Assembly (NCBI GenBank): GCA_004322015.1
Contig: SCQT01000268.1
Coordinates: 1 to 57,398, forward strand
Reading direction: 5' to 3'
Length of the DNA stretch: 57,398 nucleotides
DNA from: Chitinophagaceae bacterium
Lineage (GTDB): Bacteria > Bacteroidota > Bacteroidia > Chitinophagales > Chitinophagaceae
Positions 25,413-33,868 of the stretch are shown piece by piece. The notes under the pieces were generated by a model. That model did not search any database, had not been told where the DNA came from, and saw only the letters and a list, made by a program, of their open reading frames with translations. Within the stretch, counting starts at the first letter, position 1. Every line of letters begins with the position of its first letter. The translations under genes were made by a program, and so were the position numbers.

Positions 25413-27893
25413 CTACTTACCACTCACCGCTCCTAAATCTTTCTGATCACTCCTGCCCACTGTCTGCTCTCCTGCCACCTCCTCTATTCTGCCGATTTTC
25501 CCGTTATTACTGATCCCTTCGATAATGATGCGCATCCGCTTAGTAATGTCTGTATTATAAAAGGAAAAAGTAACCTGGTGGGAAGTGCTGTCAATCTTCA
25601 GATCGGGGTTCCAGTACAAAGTGGCACGTTTATCCGGCAATTCATTCACTTTTTTATTCACTGCATAATCCGGAGAATAAAATTGCCGGACTATGGAATA
25701 TCCCGGGATCCGTATTTTATCAAAGCCTTTGCCGGGCGAATAATCTTCGTCGCCGCCTTTTTTGGTATAAATGGCAATCGCGCCGCTTCCTCCGCCGAAT
25801 CCTCCGTAAAACGGGGGACGATATACTTTCACCAGCGCAATATCATTTACCGGAACATTGGCGATATCTTCGGCGCTTACAGGAACCTCATCCAGGAAAA
25901 ACCCCGGTGTGCCTCCACGCCAGCGTACGGAAGGACTCATGGGACCTCCGGAAATCATTAAACCGGCTACTCTTCCCTGCAAATATTGAAAAATGCTGAT
26001 ATAGGGAAGATTTTGTCGGGTTAAATCAAAAGTATAACCGTCGTCACTTTTAAACATACCGGTAGTATAGCGGTCCTCTAACTTCTTAGTTTCCGGGATT
26101 CTCCTCGCAGTTACATTCACTTCTTTCAGCAAAACAGAACGGCTGTTGATGTATTTCTGAATGTTATTTCTTTCTACAGCCTGAGTAAGGTAGTTATTTA
26201 AAGTGGCATCCCTAACAGGCTGCCAGGGATGAACAGGTGTATGTAATAATTCATAATTCTGGGATGCCGGGGAGGAAAGGAACCTGACAGTTACACTCCT
26301 TCCTTTGTGCAGAGTGTCCTGGCTTTGGTAATACAAGGTAGCAGAATCATGAAAATCCAGATTACCTATTTCAAAGTAGCCGTTGGGCTGTGTGGCTCCC
26401 GAAATAAAATAGGTCAATGTATCGGCCGGGGCCCTGAGCATCATCGTTATTTTTCCATTCTTTAAAGGACCTTTCCGGTCAAAAGCCTGTCCACTCACTT
26501 GTATCCCCTGCATTTCGGGAGGTAACTTTACTTCAGGAAACTGATCATTTAAAATTTTCTGCCAGACAAAACGCCTCCAGCCATTGGTCAGCATGACGAG
26601 ATCCAGGCCATGATTGGTAGCTTCATTATTATTCCTGAAATACCAGGCAGGGTCATACACATATCCTTTAATGTCGGAGGTAAGCAATAAATGAGAAATA
26701 ATATTATCCCGCTCAGGCGTCTGCTGCACCTGGCCGGCGTCTGTTACAGCCACTGAAAAATTACCGGTAAGCGTATCGGGAATATCCAGAGTAAATACAT
26801 TTTTACCTCTTGGCTGCAACGATACCGAATCCTTTTGCAGGGTAAGCGGCAAAAGGGCATCTTTGTTTTTTACAAAAGCTAATCTTTCTGCAAGCGGTAT
26901 TCCTTCCGGTGTAAACAAAGTGATCTGCATGATGCCTGCAGGATCCTTATCCACGGGGATCATTCCACCGGAATATCCCTGGGAAAAATCAATCGGCGCA
27001 TAATAAACCAGATGCCCGCCAATTTGTGCTGCCAGATACAGGTTATTAAACTCAGTTCCTATATTGGAACTTCTCTTCACCTGGAAGAAAAGCCGGTTAT
27101 TACGATCGGGAATAATATGCATAACGACACCGGATGACTTTGCCGCCTGAAGTTCGAAAGTCTTAGTTTTACCCGAGCTATTTGTCATCAAGGCCTGATA
27201 GGTCTGTCCCGGTAATGGAGTTAAATGAAAGCTTCCCATTCCGTCGTGCACAGCATAAATGGAATCTATAAATCTTCCCTGTCCATCTGTTATTTTTCCC
27301 TTTACATCTTCAGGAAATCCATCCTGGTCAATACCTTTAAATGCCACCAGGCTTTGCAGAGAATCTACCAGGTCGCCGCCTTCTGGAAAAAACTGCACCG
27401 CAAAATCCGACGGGATATTTTCCCCATTTGAGGCTGGTGGCGGAGTGCCCGGTTCAAAAATATGAATATCTTTTTTATACAAAAATGCCGGATCAAAATT
27501 TAACATCCACATTGTATAGGCACGGATACGATAATCACCCGGGTGCATATCAGGTGAAAGATCAAAATCCCCCCATGCGCCTCCGTCTTTAATGGGAAGC
27601 TCTAACCTTTGTAATACTTTCCCTTTTGTGTTGAGTAATTCCGCGTATAAAATGGTACTGATAGGGGTGGGTAAATAATCACTGGTAATATAGGCTTTAA
27701 ACCAGACAGTGCCTCCTGCCGCATAATAATCTTTATCCGTCTGCAAATAAATCTTTTCCTGCGGATAATGGTCCAGATAATGTTGTAATGCAGTCTCTAT
27801 TTTTTCCTTTAAAGTGGGACCAGGTAAAAAAGCTACAGCTAGGACAGACAACAATCCTGCGATCCACAAGCTATATTTCAATGATGACTTCAT
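25413..27893 (-). CDS. Large exported MG2 / TonB-plug-domain protein
   Basis: An 826-residue exported protein. A signal peptide (about 1-28) is followed by a macroglobulin-like MG2 domain (about 45-150: IYLQTDKDYYAAGGTVWFKAY, ILYAELLNTKGKVLQRLEL), further Ig-like beta domains (about 180-560), and a stand-alone TonB-receptor plug domain (about 630-720: YLQGRVAGLMI, VRWRGGTPGFFLDEVPVSA, IAIYTKKG). No beta-barrel follows. Such MG2-plug proteins are common in Bacteroidota and their function is unknown; a surface or periplasmic partner of SusC-like receptors is plausible. It ends with a basic/acidic tail (EEVAGEQTVGRSDQKD). Confidence 0.82.
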   Translation of the reverse strand: MKSSLKYSLWIAGLLSVLAVAFLPGPTLKEKIETALQHYLDHYPQEKIYLQTDKDYYAAGGTVWFKAYITSDYLPTPISTILYAELLNTKGKVLQRLELPIKDGGAWGDFDLSPDMHPGDYRIRAYTMWMLNFDPAFLYKKDIHIFEPGTPPPASNGENIPSDFAVQFFPEGGDLVDSLQSLVAFKGIDQDGFPEDVKGKITDGQGRFIDSIYAVHDGMGSFHLTPLPGQTYQALMTNSSGKTKTFELQAAKSSGVVMHIIPDRNNRLFFQVKRSSNIGTEFNNLYLAAQIGGHLVYYAPIDFSQGYSGGMIPVDKDPAGIMQITLFTPEGIPLAERLAFVKNKDALLPLTLQKDSVSLQPRGKNVFTLDIPDTLTGNFSVAVTDAGQVQQTPERDNIISHLLLTSDIKGYVYDPAWYFRNNNEATNHGLDLVMLTNGWRRFVWQKILNDQFPEVKLPPEMQGIQVSGQAFDRKGPLKNGKITMMLRAPADTLTYFISGATQPNGYFEIGNLDFHDSATLYYQSQDTLHKGRSVTVRFLSSPASQNYELLHTPVHPWQPVRDATLNNYLTQAVERNNIQKYINSRSVLLKEVNVTARRIPETKKLEDRYTTGMFKSDDGYTFDLTRQNLPYISIFQYLQGRVAGLMISGGPMSPSVRWRGGTPGFFLDEVPVSAEDIANVPVNDIALVKVYRPPFYGGFGGGSGAIAIYTKKGGDEDYSPGKGFDKIRIPGYSIVRQFYSPDYAVNKKVNELPDKRATLYWNPDLKIDSTSHQVTFSFYNTDITKRMRIIIEGISNNGKIGRIEEVAGEQTVGRSDQKDLGAVSGK

Positions 27894-27961
27894 CTTTTAC
27901 ATTCATTTAACTCATGGGCGTTGCAATAGTTTAAAATAATACGCGTAATGTAAAGTTAAAA

Positions 27962-28594
27962 TTATTTTAATGTCAGATAGTGCCGTCCGGCGGAATAATC
28001 CTTCTCTAATGCGTCGAGTATAACATTAAACTGTGCGGGATCATGTTCAAAATCTGCTGCCGAAGCATCAATGATCAGCGAACGGATAGGATGCTGCTTT
28101 ATATATTCCATGTAAGTGTTTTGCAACCGGAATAAATAATCATCTTCTATCGCCTGCTCGTAGCTCCGGTTTCGCTTCCGGATATTTTCCTGTAATGTTT
28201 TGACCGGCACATGCAGATAAACAAGCAGATCGGGCTGGATCAGTTGAGGATTGATAATTTCAAATAGACGCTGGAAAAGGCGGAATTCTTCATCAGACAG
28301 GGTGATCTTCGCAAAAAGGAGGGACTTGGTAAATATATAATCAGAGATCACATTGTTCTTAAAAATGTCCCCGGCTCCCATCATTTCTTTAAGCTGCTTG
28401 TATCTTTCCGCCATAAAGAACAGCTCCAACGGGAAAGCATATTTGTCAGGCTCTTTATAAAAACTGGGCAAAAAAGGATTGTCGGCAAATTCTTCCAAGA
28501 TCAGCTTACTGTTGTAATGCTTTGCCAGCATGCATGCCAGCGTGGTTTTACCGGCGCCGATATTGCCTTCTATGGTAAGAAAAGAATAAAGCAT
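27962..28594 (-). CDS. Deoxynucleoside kinase
   Basis: A 210-residue kinase of the deoxynucleoside kinase family (dAK/dGK type) that phosphorylates salvaged deoxynucleosides. P-loop GNIGAGKTT near residue 10, the EEFADNPFLPSFY segment with the base-binding Glu, an ERYKQL helix containing the DRS-like region (VISDYIFTKSLLFAK), and the lid RKRNRSYEQAIEDDYL. Base specificity is not deducible. It lies between the MG2-plug gene and the small antitoxin-like gene. Confidence 0.9.
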   Translation of the reverse strand: MLYSFLTIEGNIGAGKTTLACMLAKHYNSKLILEEFADNPFLPSFYKEPDKYAFPLELFFMAERYKQLKEMMGAGDIFKNNVISDYIFTKSLLFAKITLSDEEFRLFQRLFEIINPQLIQPDLLVYLHVPVKTLQENIRKRNRSYEQAIEDDYLFRLQNTYMEYIKQHPIRSLIIDASAADFEHDPAQFNVILDALEKDYSAGRHYLTLK

Positions 28595-28637
28595 GAGAGG
28601 AGAGAAGTCATAATTTTTCAGGAGAAATCAAATTATT

Positions 28638-28871
28638 TTAGGAGGTCGATCTGCTTTCCCATTCGTTTCGGCTTTTCTCTATATGCTTTAATAGAGTATT
28701 AGCAGTTTTTTCAGATAAAAAGCCTTTTAATTGGGAAGGTTTAGGTCTTGCGATCTTACGACTGTTACTTGTAGATAATAACCTAATAAGCCCAATATCC
28801 TCCAACTCTTTTAGAAGGCTAATGGCTTTCTTATTCTTTAATTCAATTGAAATTATTTCCACAAAAAACAT
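28638..28871 (-). CDS. Small antitoxin-like protein without a visible toxin
   Basis: A 77-residue protein with the pattern of the small antitoxin-like family often annotated next to type II toxins: an N-terminal beta strand (VEIISIEL), a short helix (KKAISLLKELEDIGLIRLL), a linker and a final helix ending ANTLLKHIEKSRNEWE, where the terminal RNEWE-type ending is typical. No toxin gene (RelE, MazF or PIN type) is present on either side; the neighbours are a kinase and sucC. It is therefore an orphan antitoxin or an unrelated small regulator. Confidence 0.55.
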   Translation of the reverse strand: MFFVEIISIELKNKKAISLLKELEDIGLIRLLSTSNSRKIARPKPSQLKGFLSEKTANTLLKHIEKSRNEWESRSTS

Positions 28872-28896
28872 ATTTTTTTAACAAATATAACCATTT

Positions 28897-30111
28897 TTAT
28901 GCTCTCACCGCTTTATTCACCAATTCCGCCGCTTCGCTCAATAAAATAGCCGATTCCACTTTCAGTCCTGATTTTTCAATCAGATCTTTGGCTTCAGCAG
29001 CATTAGTCCCCTGCAGACGAACAATAATAGGGATTTTAATTTTGCCAATATTCTTGTATGCGTCTATAACACCTTGTGCTACCCGATCACAGCGGACAAT
29101 ACCGCCAAAAATATTAATTAAAATAGCTTTTACTTTGGGATCCTTCATGATAATACGAAAACCTGCTTCTACGGTCTGTGCATTGGCAGTGCCGCCTACA
29201 TCTAAGAAATTAGCCGGCTCGCCCCCGCTTAATTTGATCATATCCATCGTTGCCATAGCCAGTCCGGCGCCGTTCACCATACAGCCTACATTGCCTTCCA
29301 GTTTCACATAATTGAGATTATAACTACCGGCTTCCACTTCAGTCGGATCTTCTTCGGTGATATCGCGCAAAGCTTCTAAATCCGGGTGACGCATAAGCGC
29401 ATTATCATCTAATTTCATTTTACAATCTACCGCTAATATTTTGTCATCGCTGGTCTTAAAGAGCGGATTGATTTCCAGCATACTGCAATCCAGTCCGGTA
29501 TATGCATTGTAAAGATTGGTAACAAAGTTCACCATATTTTTAAAGGCCTGGCCGGAAAGCCCTAAATTGAACGCTATTTTTCTTGCCTGAAAAGGCTGCA
29601 AAAGCGAACCGGGATATACCCATTCTTTGAATATTTTATCGGGAGTCTTTTCCGCCACGTCCTCTATGTCCATACCACCTTCCGTAGAATACATGATGAC
29701 ATTGCAGGCTTTAGCCCTGTCCAGCAATATAGATAAATAATATTCTTTCGTCGGGTTAGGGCCCTCATAATATACATCTTGTGCAATCAATACCTTATTG
29801 ACTTTTTTCCCTTCTGGCCCTGTCTGCTTAGTCACCAAAATACCGCTCAATATATTTCCGGCAATCTTTTTGATATCTTCCGCACTTTTACCTACTGCCA
29901 CCCCGTGTTGCTGCGTACCTTTGATAAGACCTTTTCCGCGTCCACCCGCATGGATCTGCGCTTTTACTACGGCATAAGCATTTCCAAACTGTACTTTTAA
30001 ATGTTTGTACGCTTCGGCCGCTGCTTCGGGTGTATCTACCGGAATGCCTTCCTGAACAGGTACATTATATTTCCTGAGAAGTTCTTTGGCTTGATATTCG
30101 TGTAAGTTCAT
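28897..30111 (-). CDS. sucC: Succinyl-CoA synthetase beta subunit (ADP-forming)
   Basis: A 404-residue beta subunit of the citric-acid-cycle enzyme that couples succinyl-CoA cleavage to ATP synthesis, acting with SucD. Motifs: MNLHEYQAKELLRKYNVPV, the ATP-grasp nucleotide site KAQIHAGGRGKG, LEINPLFKT, NGAGLAMATMDMIKLSGGEPANFLDVGG, and the C-terminal NIFGGIVRCDRVA. The sucD gene is not adjacent, as is often so in Bacteroidota. Length is normal. It is divergent from the purine nucleoside phosphorylase with about 105 bp between starts. Confidence 0.96.
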   Translation of the reverse strand: MNLHEYQAKELLRKYNVPVQEGIPVDTPEAAAEAYKHLKVQFGNAYAVVKAQIHAGGRGKGLIKGTQQHGVAVGKSAEDIKKIAGNILSGILVTKQTGPEGKKVNKVLIAQDVYYEGPNPTKEYYLSILLDRAKACNVIMYSTEGGMDIEDVAEKTPDKIFKEWVYPGSLLQPFQARKIAFNLGLSGQAFKNMVNFVTNLYNAYTGLDCSMLEINPLFKTSDDKILAVDCKMKLDDNALMRHPDLEALRDITEEDPTEVEAGSYNLNYVKLEGNVGCMVNGAGLAMATMDMIKLSGGEPANFLDVGGTANAQTVEAGFRIIMKDPKVKAILINIFGGIVRCDRVAQGVIDAYKNIGKIKIPIIVRLQGTNAAEAKDLIEKSGLKVESAILLSEAAELVNKAVRA

Positions 30112-30182
30112 TGTCGAAATATTTTGGCGAAATTAATTGATTTTCAGCGAATGAGAAAATGGTCTGCATAATGATTTTAGCC

Positions 30183-30190
30183 TAAATTTG
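30183..30190 (+). promoter_or_regulatory. -7 box of the purine nucleoside phosphorylase gene
   Basis: TAAATTTG at 30183-30190 is an exact TAnnTTTG match 27 bp before the start; the -33 region is not clear. Confidence 0.5.
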
Positions 30191-30216
30191 CTGCTTTTAA
30201 AGGAAATCCGCATCTT

Positions 30217-31038
30217 ATGGAGGAGTTATTTGACAAGATTCAATCAGCCGCATCTTTTATCCGGCAATCTGTTTCTGCCAAACCTGAAGTGGGTATTGTA
30301 TTAGGCACAGGACTTGGCGGATTAGCTGATACCATTGCCATTGAGCACCGCTTGCCTTACCGTGATATTCCCTATTTTCCGCAATCAACTGTGATGGGGC
30401 ATTCGGGAGAATTGCTTTCGGGAGAAATAGGAGGTAAAAAGGTACTGGCCATGTCCGGACGCTTTCATTTCTATGAAGGGTATTCCATGCAGGAAGTGAC
30501 TTTCCCCATAAGGGTAATGAAAGCTTTGGGCATTAACACATTAATGGTGTCTAATGCAGCCGGCGGAATGAATGCGGCTTTTAAGGTCGGTGACATCATG
30601 ATCATTCGCGATCACATCAACCTGATGCCCGAACATCCCCTGAGGGGAAAAAATGATGAACGTCTCGGAGTAAGATTTCCCGATATGAGCGAGCCGTACA
30701 GCAGGCAGTTAATCGCTATAGCGGAAAAAATTGCCCGGGAGGAAAATCTCGATATACGCACAGGTGTTTATGCGGGTGTTCAGGGCCCCACTTTTGAAAC
30801 GAAAGCTGAATATGAATATCTACATCGTATAGGCGCAGATGCAGTGGGAATGAGCACGGTTCCCGAGGTAATTGTAGCTGTGCATGCAGGGCTTAAAGTG
30901 TTTGCATTAAGCATTATTACGGATTTGGGCATCCGGGAGGATGATAATCCGGTTACGCATGAAGAAGTGCTGGCAGCAGCCTCTGCAGCCACTCCCAAAA
31001 TGACAAAATTATTTCAGGGAATGATCGGCAGCATGTAA
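30217..31038 (+). CDS. Purine nucleoside phosphorylase (trimeric, PNP-I type)
   Basis: A 273-residue phosphorylase that splits purine nucleosides with phosphate to free base and ribose 1-phosphate. It shows GIVLGTGLGGLAD (phosphate loop), YRDIPYFPQSTVMGHSGELLSG, GRFHFYEGYSMQEVTFPIRVMK, MSNAAGGMNAAF-type segment VSNAAGGMN, AGVQGPTFETKAEYEYL and MSTVPEVIVA, with IITDLGIREDDNPVTHEEV near the end. These match the trimeric low-molecular-mass PNP (PunA/XapA) family rather than DeoD. It is the only gene between sucC and the porin. Confidence 0.93.
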   Translation: MEELFDKIQSAASFIRQSVSAKPEVGIVLGTGLGGLADTIAIEHRLPYRDIPYFPQSTVMGHSGELLSGEIGGKKVLAMSGRFHFYEGYSMQEVTFPIRVMKALGINTLMVSNAAGGMNAAFKVGDIMIIRDHINLMPEHPLRGKNDERLGVRFPDMSEPYSRQLIAIAEKIAREENLDIRTGVYAGVQGPTFETKAEYEYLHRIGADAVGMSTVPEVIVAVHAGLKVFALSIITDLGIREDDNPVTHEEVLAAASAATPKMTKLFQGMIGSM

Positions 31039-31052
31039 AAAGAAATAAATAT

Positions 31053-31085
31053 AAGGAATATCAAATATTAAACAAGGAATATCAA
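31053..31085 (+). repeat. Short direct repeat AAGGAATATCAA
   Basis: The 12-mer AAGGAATATCAA lies at 31053-31064 and 31074-31085 in the PNP-porin spacer. Related text with GAATATC, AATATCC and CAATATTC lies at 35543-35600 between the L,D-transpeptidase and pncB. It looks like a degenerate dispersed intergenic motif. Confidence 0.45.
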
Positions 31086-31139
31086 CCGGAATACCTGATG
31101 CCCTGAATATCCGGACTATCTATCTGATCCTGACTAAGA

Positions 31140-33134
31140 ATGAATAAACCACTGCTAATATTTTGTTGTATATGCTTTTTTGCGCTGAATGCAAATGCAC
31201 AAGGTATCCGGGGACTGCAAAACAGATTGGGAAATGCGGGTCCGGAACAGCAACCATCGCAAAGCAATAGTGATTCGCTCATCATACCTAAAAAACGACC
31301 TGTCATTCATATTGACATTCATTATCGCCGTCTGGGAGGTGTGGTGGATCGTACATTGGATTCATCTATCAATGATTTTACAAAATACATTCCCCTGCCT
31401 GCAGATTATATTTATCTTGGAAATTTAGGAACAGCAGCCAAATCCCTGGTGTATGTACCTATAATGGATCCCGGCTTTGATGCAGGATTTCATGCTTTTG
31501 ATGTATATCGTTTCAATGTGGACAGCACTAAATTTTATAATACGACCAGGCCTTATTCTCTGCTGCGTTATATGATCGGCAGTAAACAGGAACAATTGAT
31601 TGAAGTATTGTTTACACAAAACCCCCGGCCTAATTTTAATTTTGGTTTTCATTTAAGGAAAATAAATTCACCCGGATTTTTTCAAAATGAAAATACGGAT
31701 GATAACAGTTATAATGTATTTGCGCATTATAATACAAAAAACAAGCGTTATCAGGCGTATATCAGCTTTGTGGGAAATAAAGACAATGCCGGAGAAAATG
31801 GCGGAATAACCAGGATCAGTTCTCTCACCGATCCGCTTTATACCGACCGGCGTACCATTCCCGTGAACCTGGGGGGGGCAAGCCCTTTCTCTATTGGCTT
31901 TTTTACCTCTCCCATAGCTACGAAATCCGATTTTATTGAAAGTTCCTGGATCTTCAATCAGCATTATGACTGGGGCCACGGAGATACGGTCAAAGTCAAT
32001 GATACCACTTTTAATTATGAATTTCATCCTTCTTTCAGGATTGAGCACACCTTAAAATTATCCAACGAGGAAGCCGGCTATACGGATACAATTCCCTCCT
32101 CAGCTTCACTGTATTATTATAAAAATTATGGTATTGACAGCTTATGGAAAACAAGGTTAACAGCCCTCAGTGACTGGAAAACTTTCTCCAATGATCTTTC
32201 CCTGGTAAAATTTCCCAGCCTGAAGAATGAAGCACATTTTATAAAAGCAGGAGCCACCTTTGAATACCTGCGTGGAAATTTTGTGCAAAACAGCATCAGC
32301 TTTTACAATCTGAAAGGCCATTTTGAATATCATAATCTCACGAAAAATGAAAAGTGGGACTTAGATGCAAAGGGTATTTTTTATTTCCTGGGAAATAATT
32401 TTGGAGATTATTCGGCCACAGCCTCATTAAGCAGGTACCTGAATGAGAAATTGGGAGATATTACTTTATCTTTCAGCAATGTAAATAAAGATCCGGATTT
32501 TATTTACCGGTTCTTTCCAGCCAACTATTTCATTAGTACCAATAACGACCTGAAAAAGACCAATATCACACAATTACAGTTCAAAGCGGATAACGATCAT
32601 TTGAAATATAAGCTCCGGGTGAACTATTTCATCCTGACGAATTATACCTATTTTAAAAACTTTTATGAATCTGCACAATATAATTCCGTGTTCAATCTTT
32701 GGCAGGTTATATTTAACAAGGAATTTACATCGGGGCATTTTAACTGGTATCTGGATCTGGCATTGCAGGAAACCATTGGCAATTCCCCGTTGCATGTCCC
32801 TCATGTCTGGACGAGAGATAGATTTACTTATGAAAATACGCTATTCAAGAACCTGATTCTTTGCACAGGCATAGAAGGGGTCTATAACACCCCCTATTAC
32901 CAGGATAATTATTCTCCTGTTTTACAGCAATTCGTGAACCAGGAAGATACAAAGATCAACAATACCCTTCCAAATACGGCTGCTTTCGTCAATTTCAGGA
33001 TCAAAGCTTTCGTCGCTTACATACGTGCTGAAAATTTGAATACTTTTGTACAGCCTAACAGGATGCAGGTAGAAAATTATCCTTATCCCGGCTTTACCAT
33101 CAGAGTAGGATTTCAGTGGAGTTTTGTGAATTAA
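31140..33134 (+). CDS. Putative outer membrane porin (Porin_10 type)
   Basis: A 664-residue outer membrane beta-barrel candidate with a signal peptide ending NANAQ (about residue 21). It belongs by pattern to the Bacteroidota Porin_10 putative porin family: YLGNLGTAAKSLVYVP near residue 90, FHAFDVYRFNVDSTKFYNTTRPYS-like, the FTQNPRPNFNFGFHLRKINSPG motif and NVFAHYNTKNKRYQAYISF. The remainder has alternating amphipathic strands. Substrate unknown. It follows PNP by about 100 bp, across short AATATC-type repeats. Confidence 0.85.
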   Translation: MNKPLLIFCCICFFALNANAQGIRGLQNRLGNAGPEQQPSQSNSDSLIIPKKRPVIHIDIHYRRLGGVVDRTLDSSINDFTKYIPLPADYIYLGNLGTAAKSLVYVPIMDPGFDAGFHAFDVYRFNVDSTKFYNTTRPYSLLRYMIGSKQEQLIEVLFTQNPRPNFNFGFHLRKINSPGFFQNENTDDNSYNVFAHYNTKNKRYQAYISFVGNKDNAGENGGITRISSLTDPLYTDRRTIPVNLGGASPFSIGFFTSPIATKSDFIESSWIFNQHYDWGHGDTVKVNDTTFNYEFHPSFRIEHTLKLSNEEAGYTDTIPSSASLYYYKNYGIDSLWKTRLTALSDWKTFSNDLSLVKFPSLKNEAHFIKAGATFEYLRGNFVQNSISFYNLKGHFEYHNLTKNEKWDLDAKGIFYFLGNNFGDYSATASLSRYLNEKLGDITLSFSNVNKDPDFIYRFFPANYFISTNNDLKKTNITQLQFKADNDHLKYKLRVNYFILTNYTYFKNFYESAQYNSVFNLWQVIFNKEFTSGHFNWYLDLALQETIGNSPLHVPHVWTRDRFTYENTLFKNLILCTGIEGVYNTPYYQDNYSPVLQQFVNQEDTKINNTLPNTAAFVNFRIKAFVAYIRAENLNTFVQPNRMQVENYPYPGFTIRVGFQWSFVN

Positions 33135-33294
33135 ATAGATTGATGGCCGGATGGTCCCGAAAATTCGGGATGCTTTAATGAACTTGTGAATTGGAAAAAT
33201 ACATTATGAAAAGTCAATCACCCGCATTTAATTATGAGTTCACGATCTCCCGGCTCAGTCACTTTGTAATATTATGAAGCTTAACGCATAATTA

Positions 33295-33864
33295 ATGGAC
33301 CAGATCCTTCATATCAAAAATATGGTTTGCGACAGGTGCATAAAGGCAGTGAAAGCTGTGTTGTCGGGTCAGGATATTGAAATTGAAAACATACAACTCG
33401 GCGAGGTAAAATTAAGGAAACCTGTTGCGGAAAGTCAGATCCCTGCCCTGGAAACGGCTCTACGGGCTGAAGGATTTGAACTGATTGATGACAAACGATC
33501 AAGAATAGTATCACAGATAAAAAGCATGCTCATTGAATTGATCCACTATGGAGATCTGGAAGCGCTTCATCAAAATATTTCCGGCTATATTACTCAGAAG
33601 CTGCATAAGGATTATCATTATCTGAGTAATCTTTTCTCTGAATCGGAAAATATGACCATTGAGCAATTTGTCATTTTCCAAAAAATAGAAAAAGTAAAAG
33701 AATTATTGGTGTATGACGAATTATCGCTCAGCGAAATATCTTTTAAAATGGGGTACAGCAGCGTGGCGCATCTTTCCGCACAGTTTAAGAAAATAACCGG
33801 ATTTACCCCTTCCCGTTTTAAAAAGCTAAAGGATCATAAAAGAAGACCGCTGGATAAACTATAA
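33295..33864 (+). CDS. HMA-like domain plus AraC-type transcriptional regulator
   Basis: A 189-residue regulator with an unusual two-part layout. The N-terminus resembles a heavy-metal-associated (HMA) domain with CxxC (C12 and C15 in NMVCDRCIKAV) and a beta-alpha-beta-beta-alpha pattern to about 65. The C-terminus (about 110-180) is an AraC helix-turn-helix pair (EKVKELLVYDELSLSEISFKMG, SSVAHLSAQFKKITGFTPSRFKK). Proteins of this kind occur in Bacteroidota, sometimes beside metal-efflux genes. Here it is 4 nt upstream of an L,D-transpeptidase, so the two are translationally close. Confidence 0.8.
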   Translation: MDQILHIKNMVCDRCIKAVKAVLSGQDIEIENIQLGEVKLRKPVAESQIPALETALRAEGFELIDDKRSRIVSQIKSMLIELIHYGDLEALHQNISGYITQKLHKDYHYLSNLFSESENMTIEQFVIFQKIEKVKELLVYDELSLSEISFKMGYSSVAHLSAQFKKITGFTPSRFKKLKDHKRRPLDKL

Positions 33865-33868
33865 ACGA

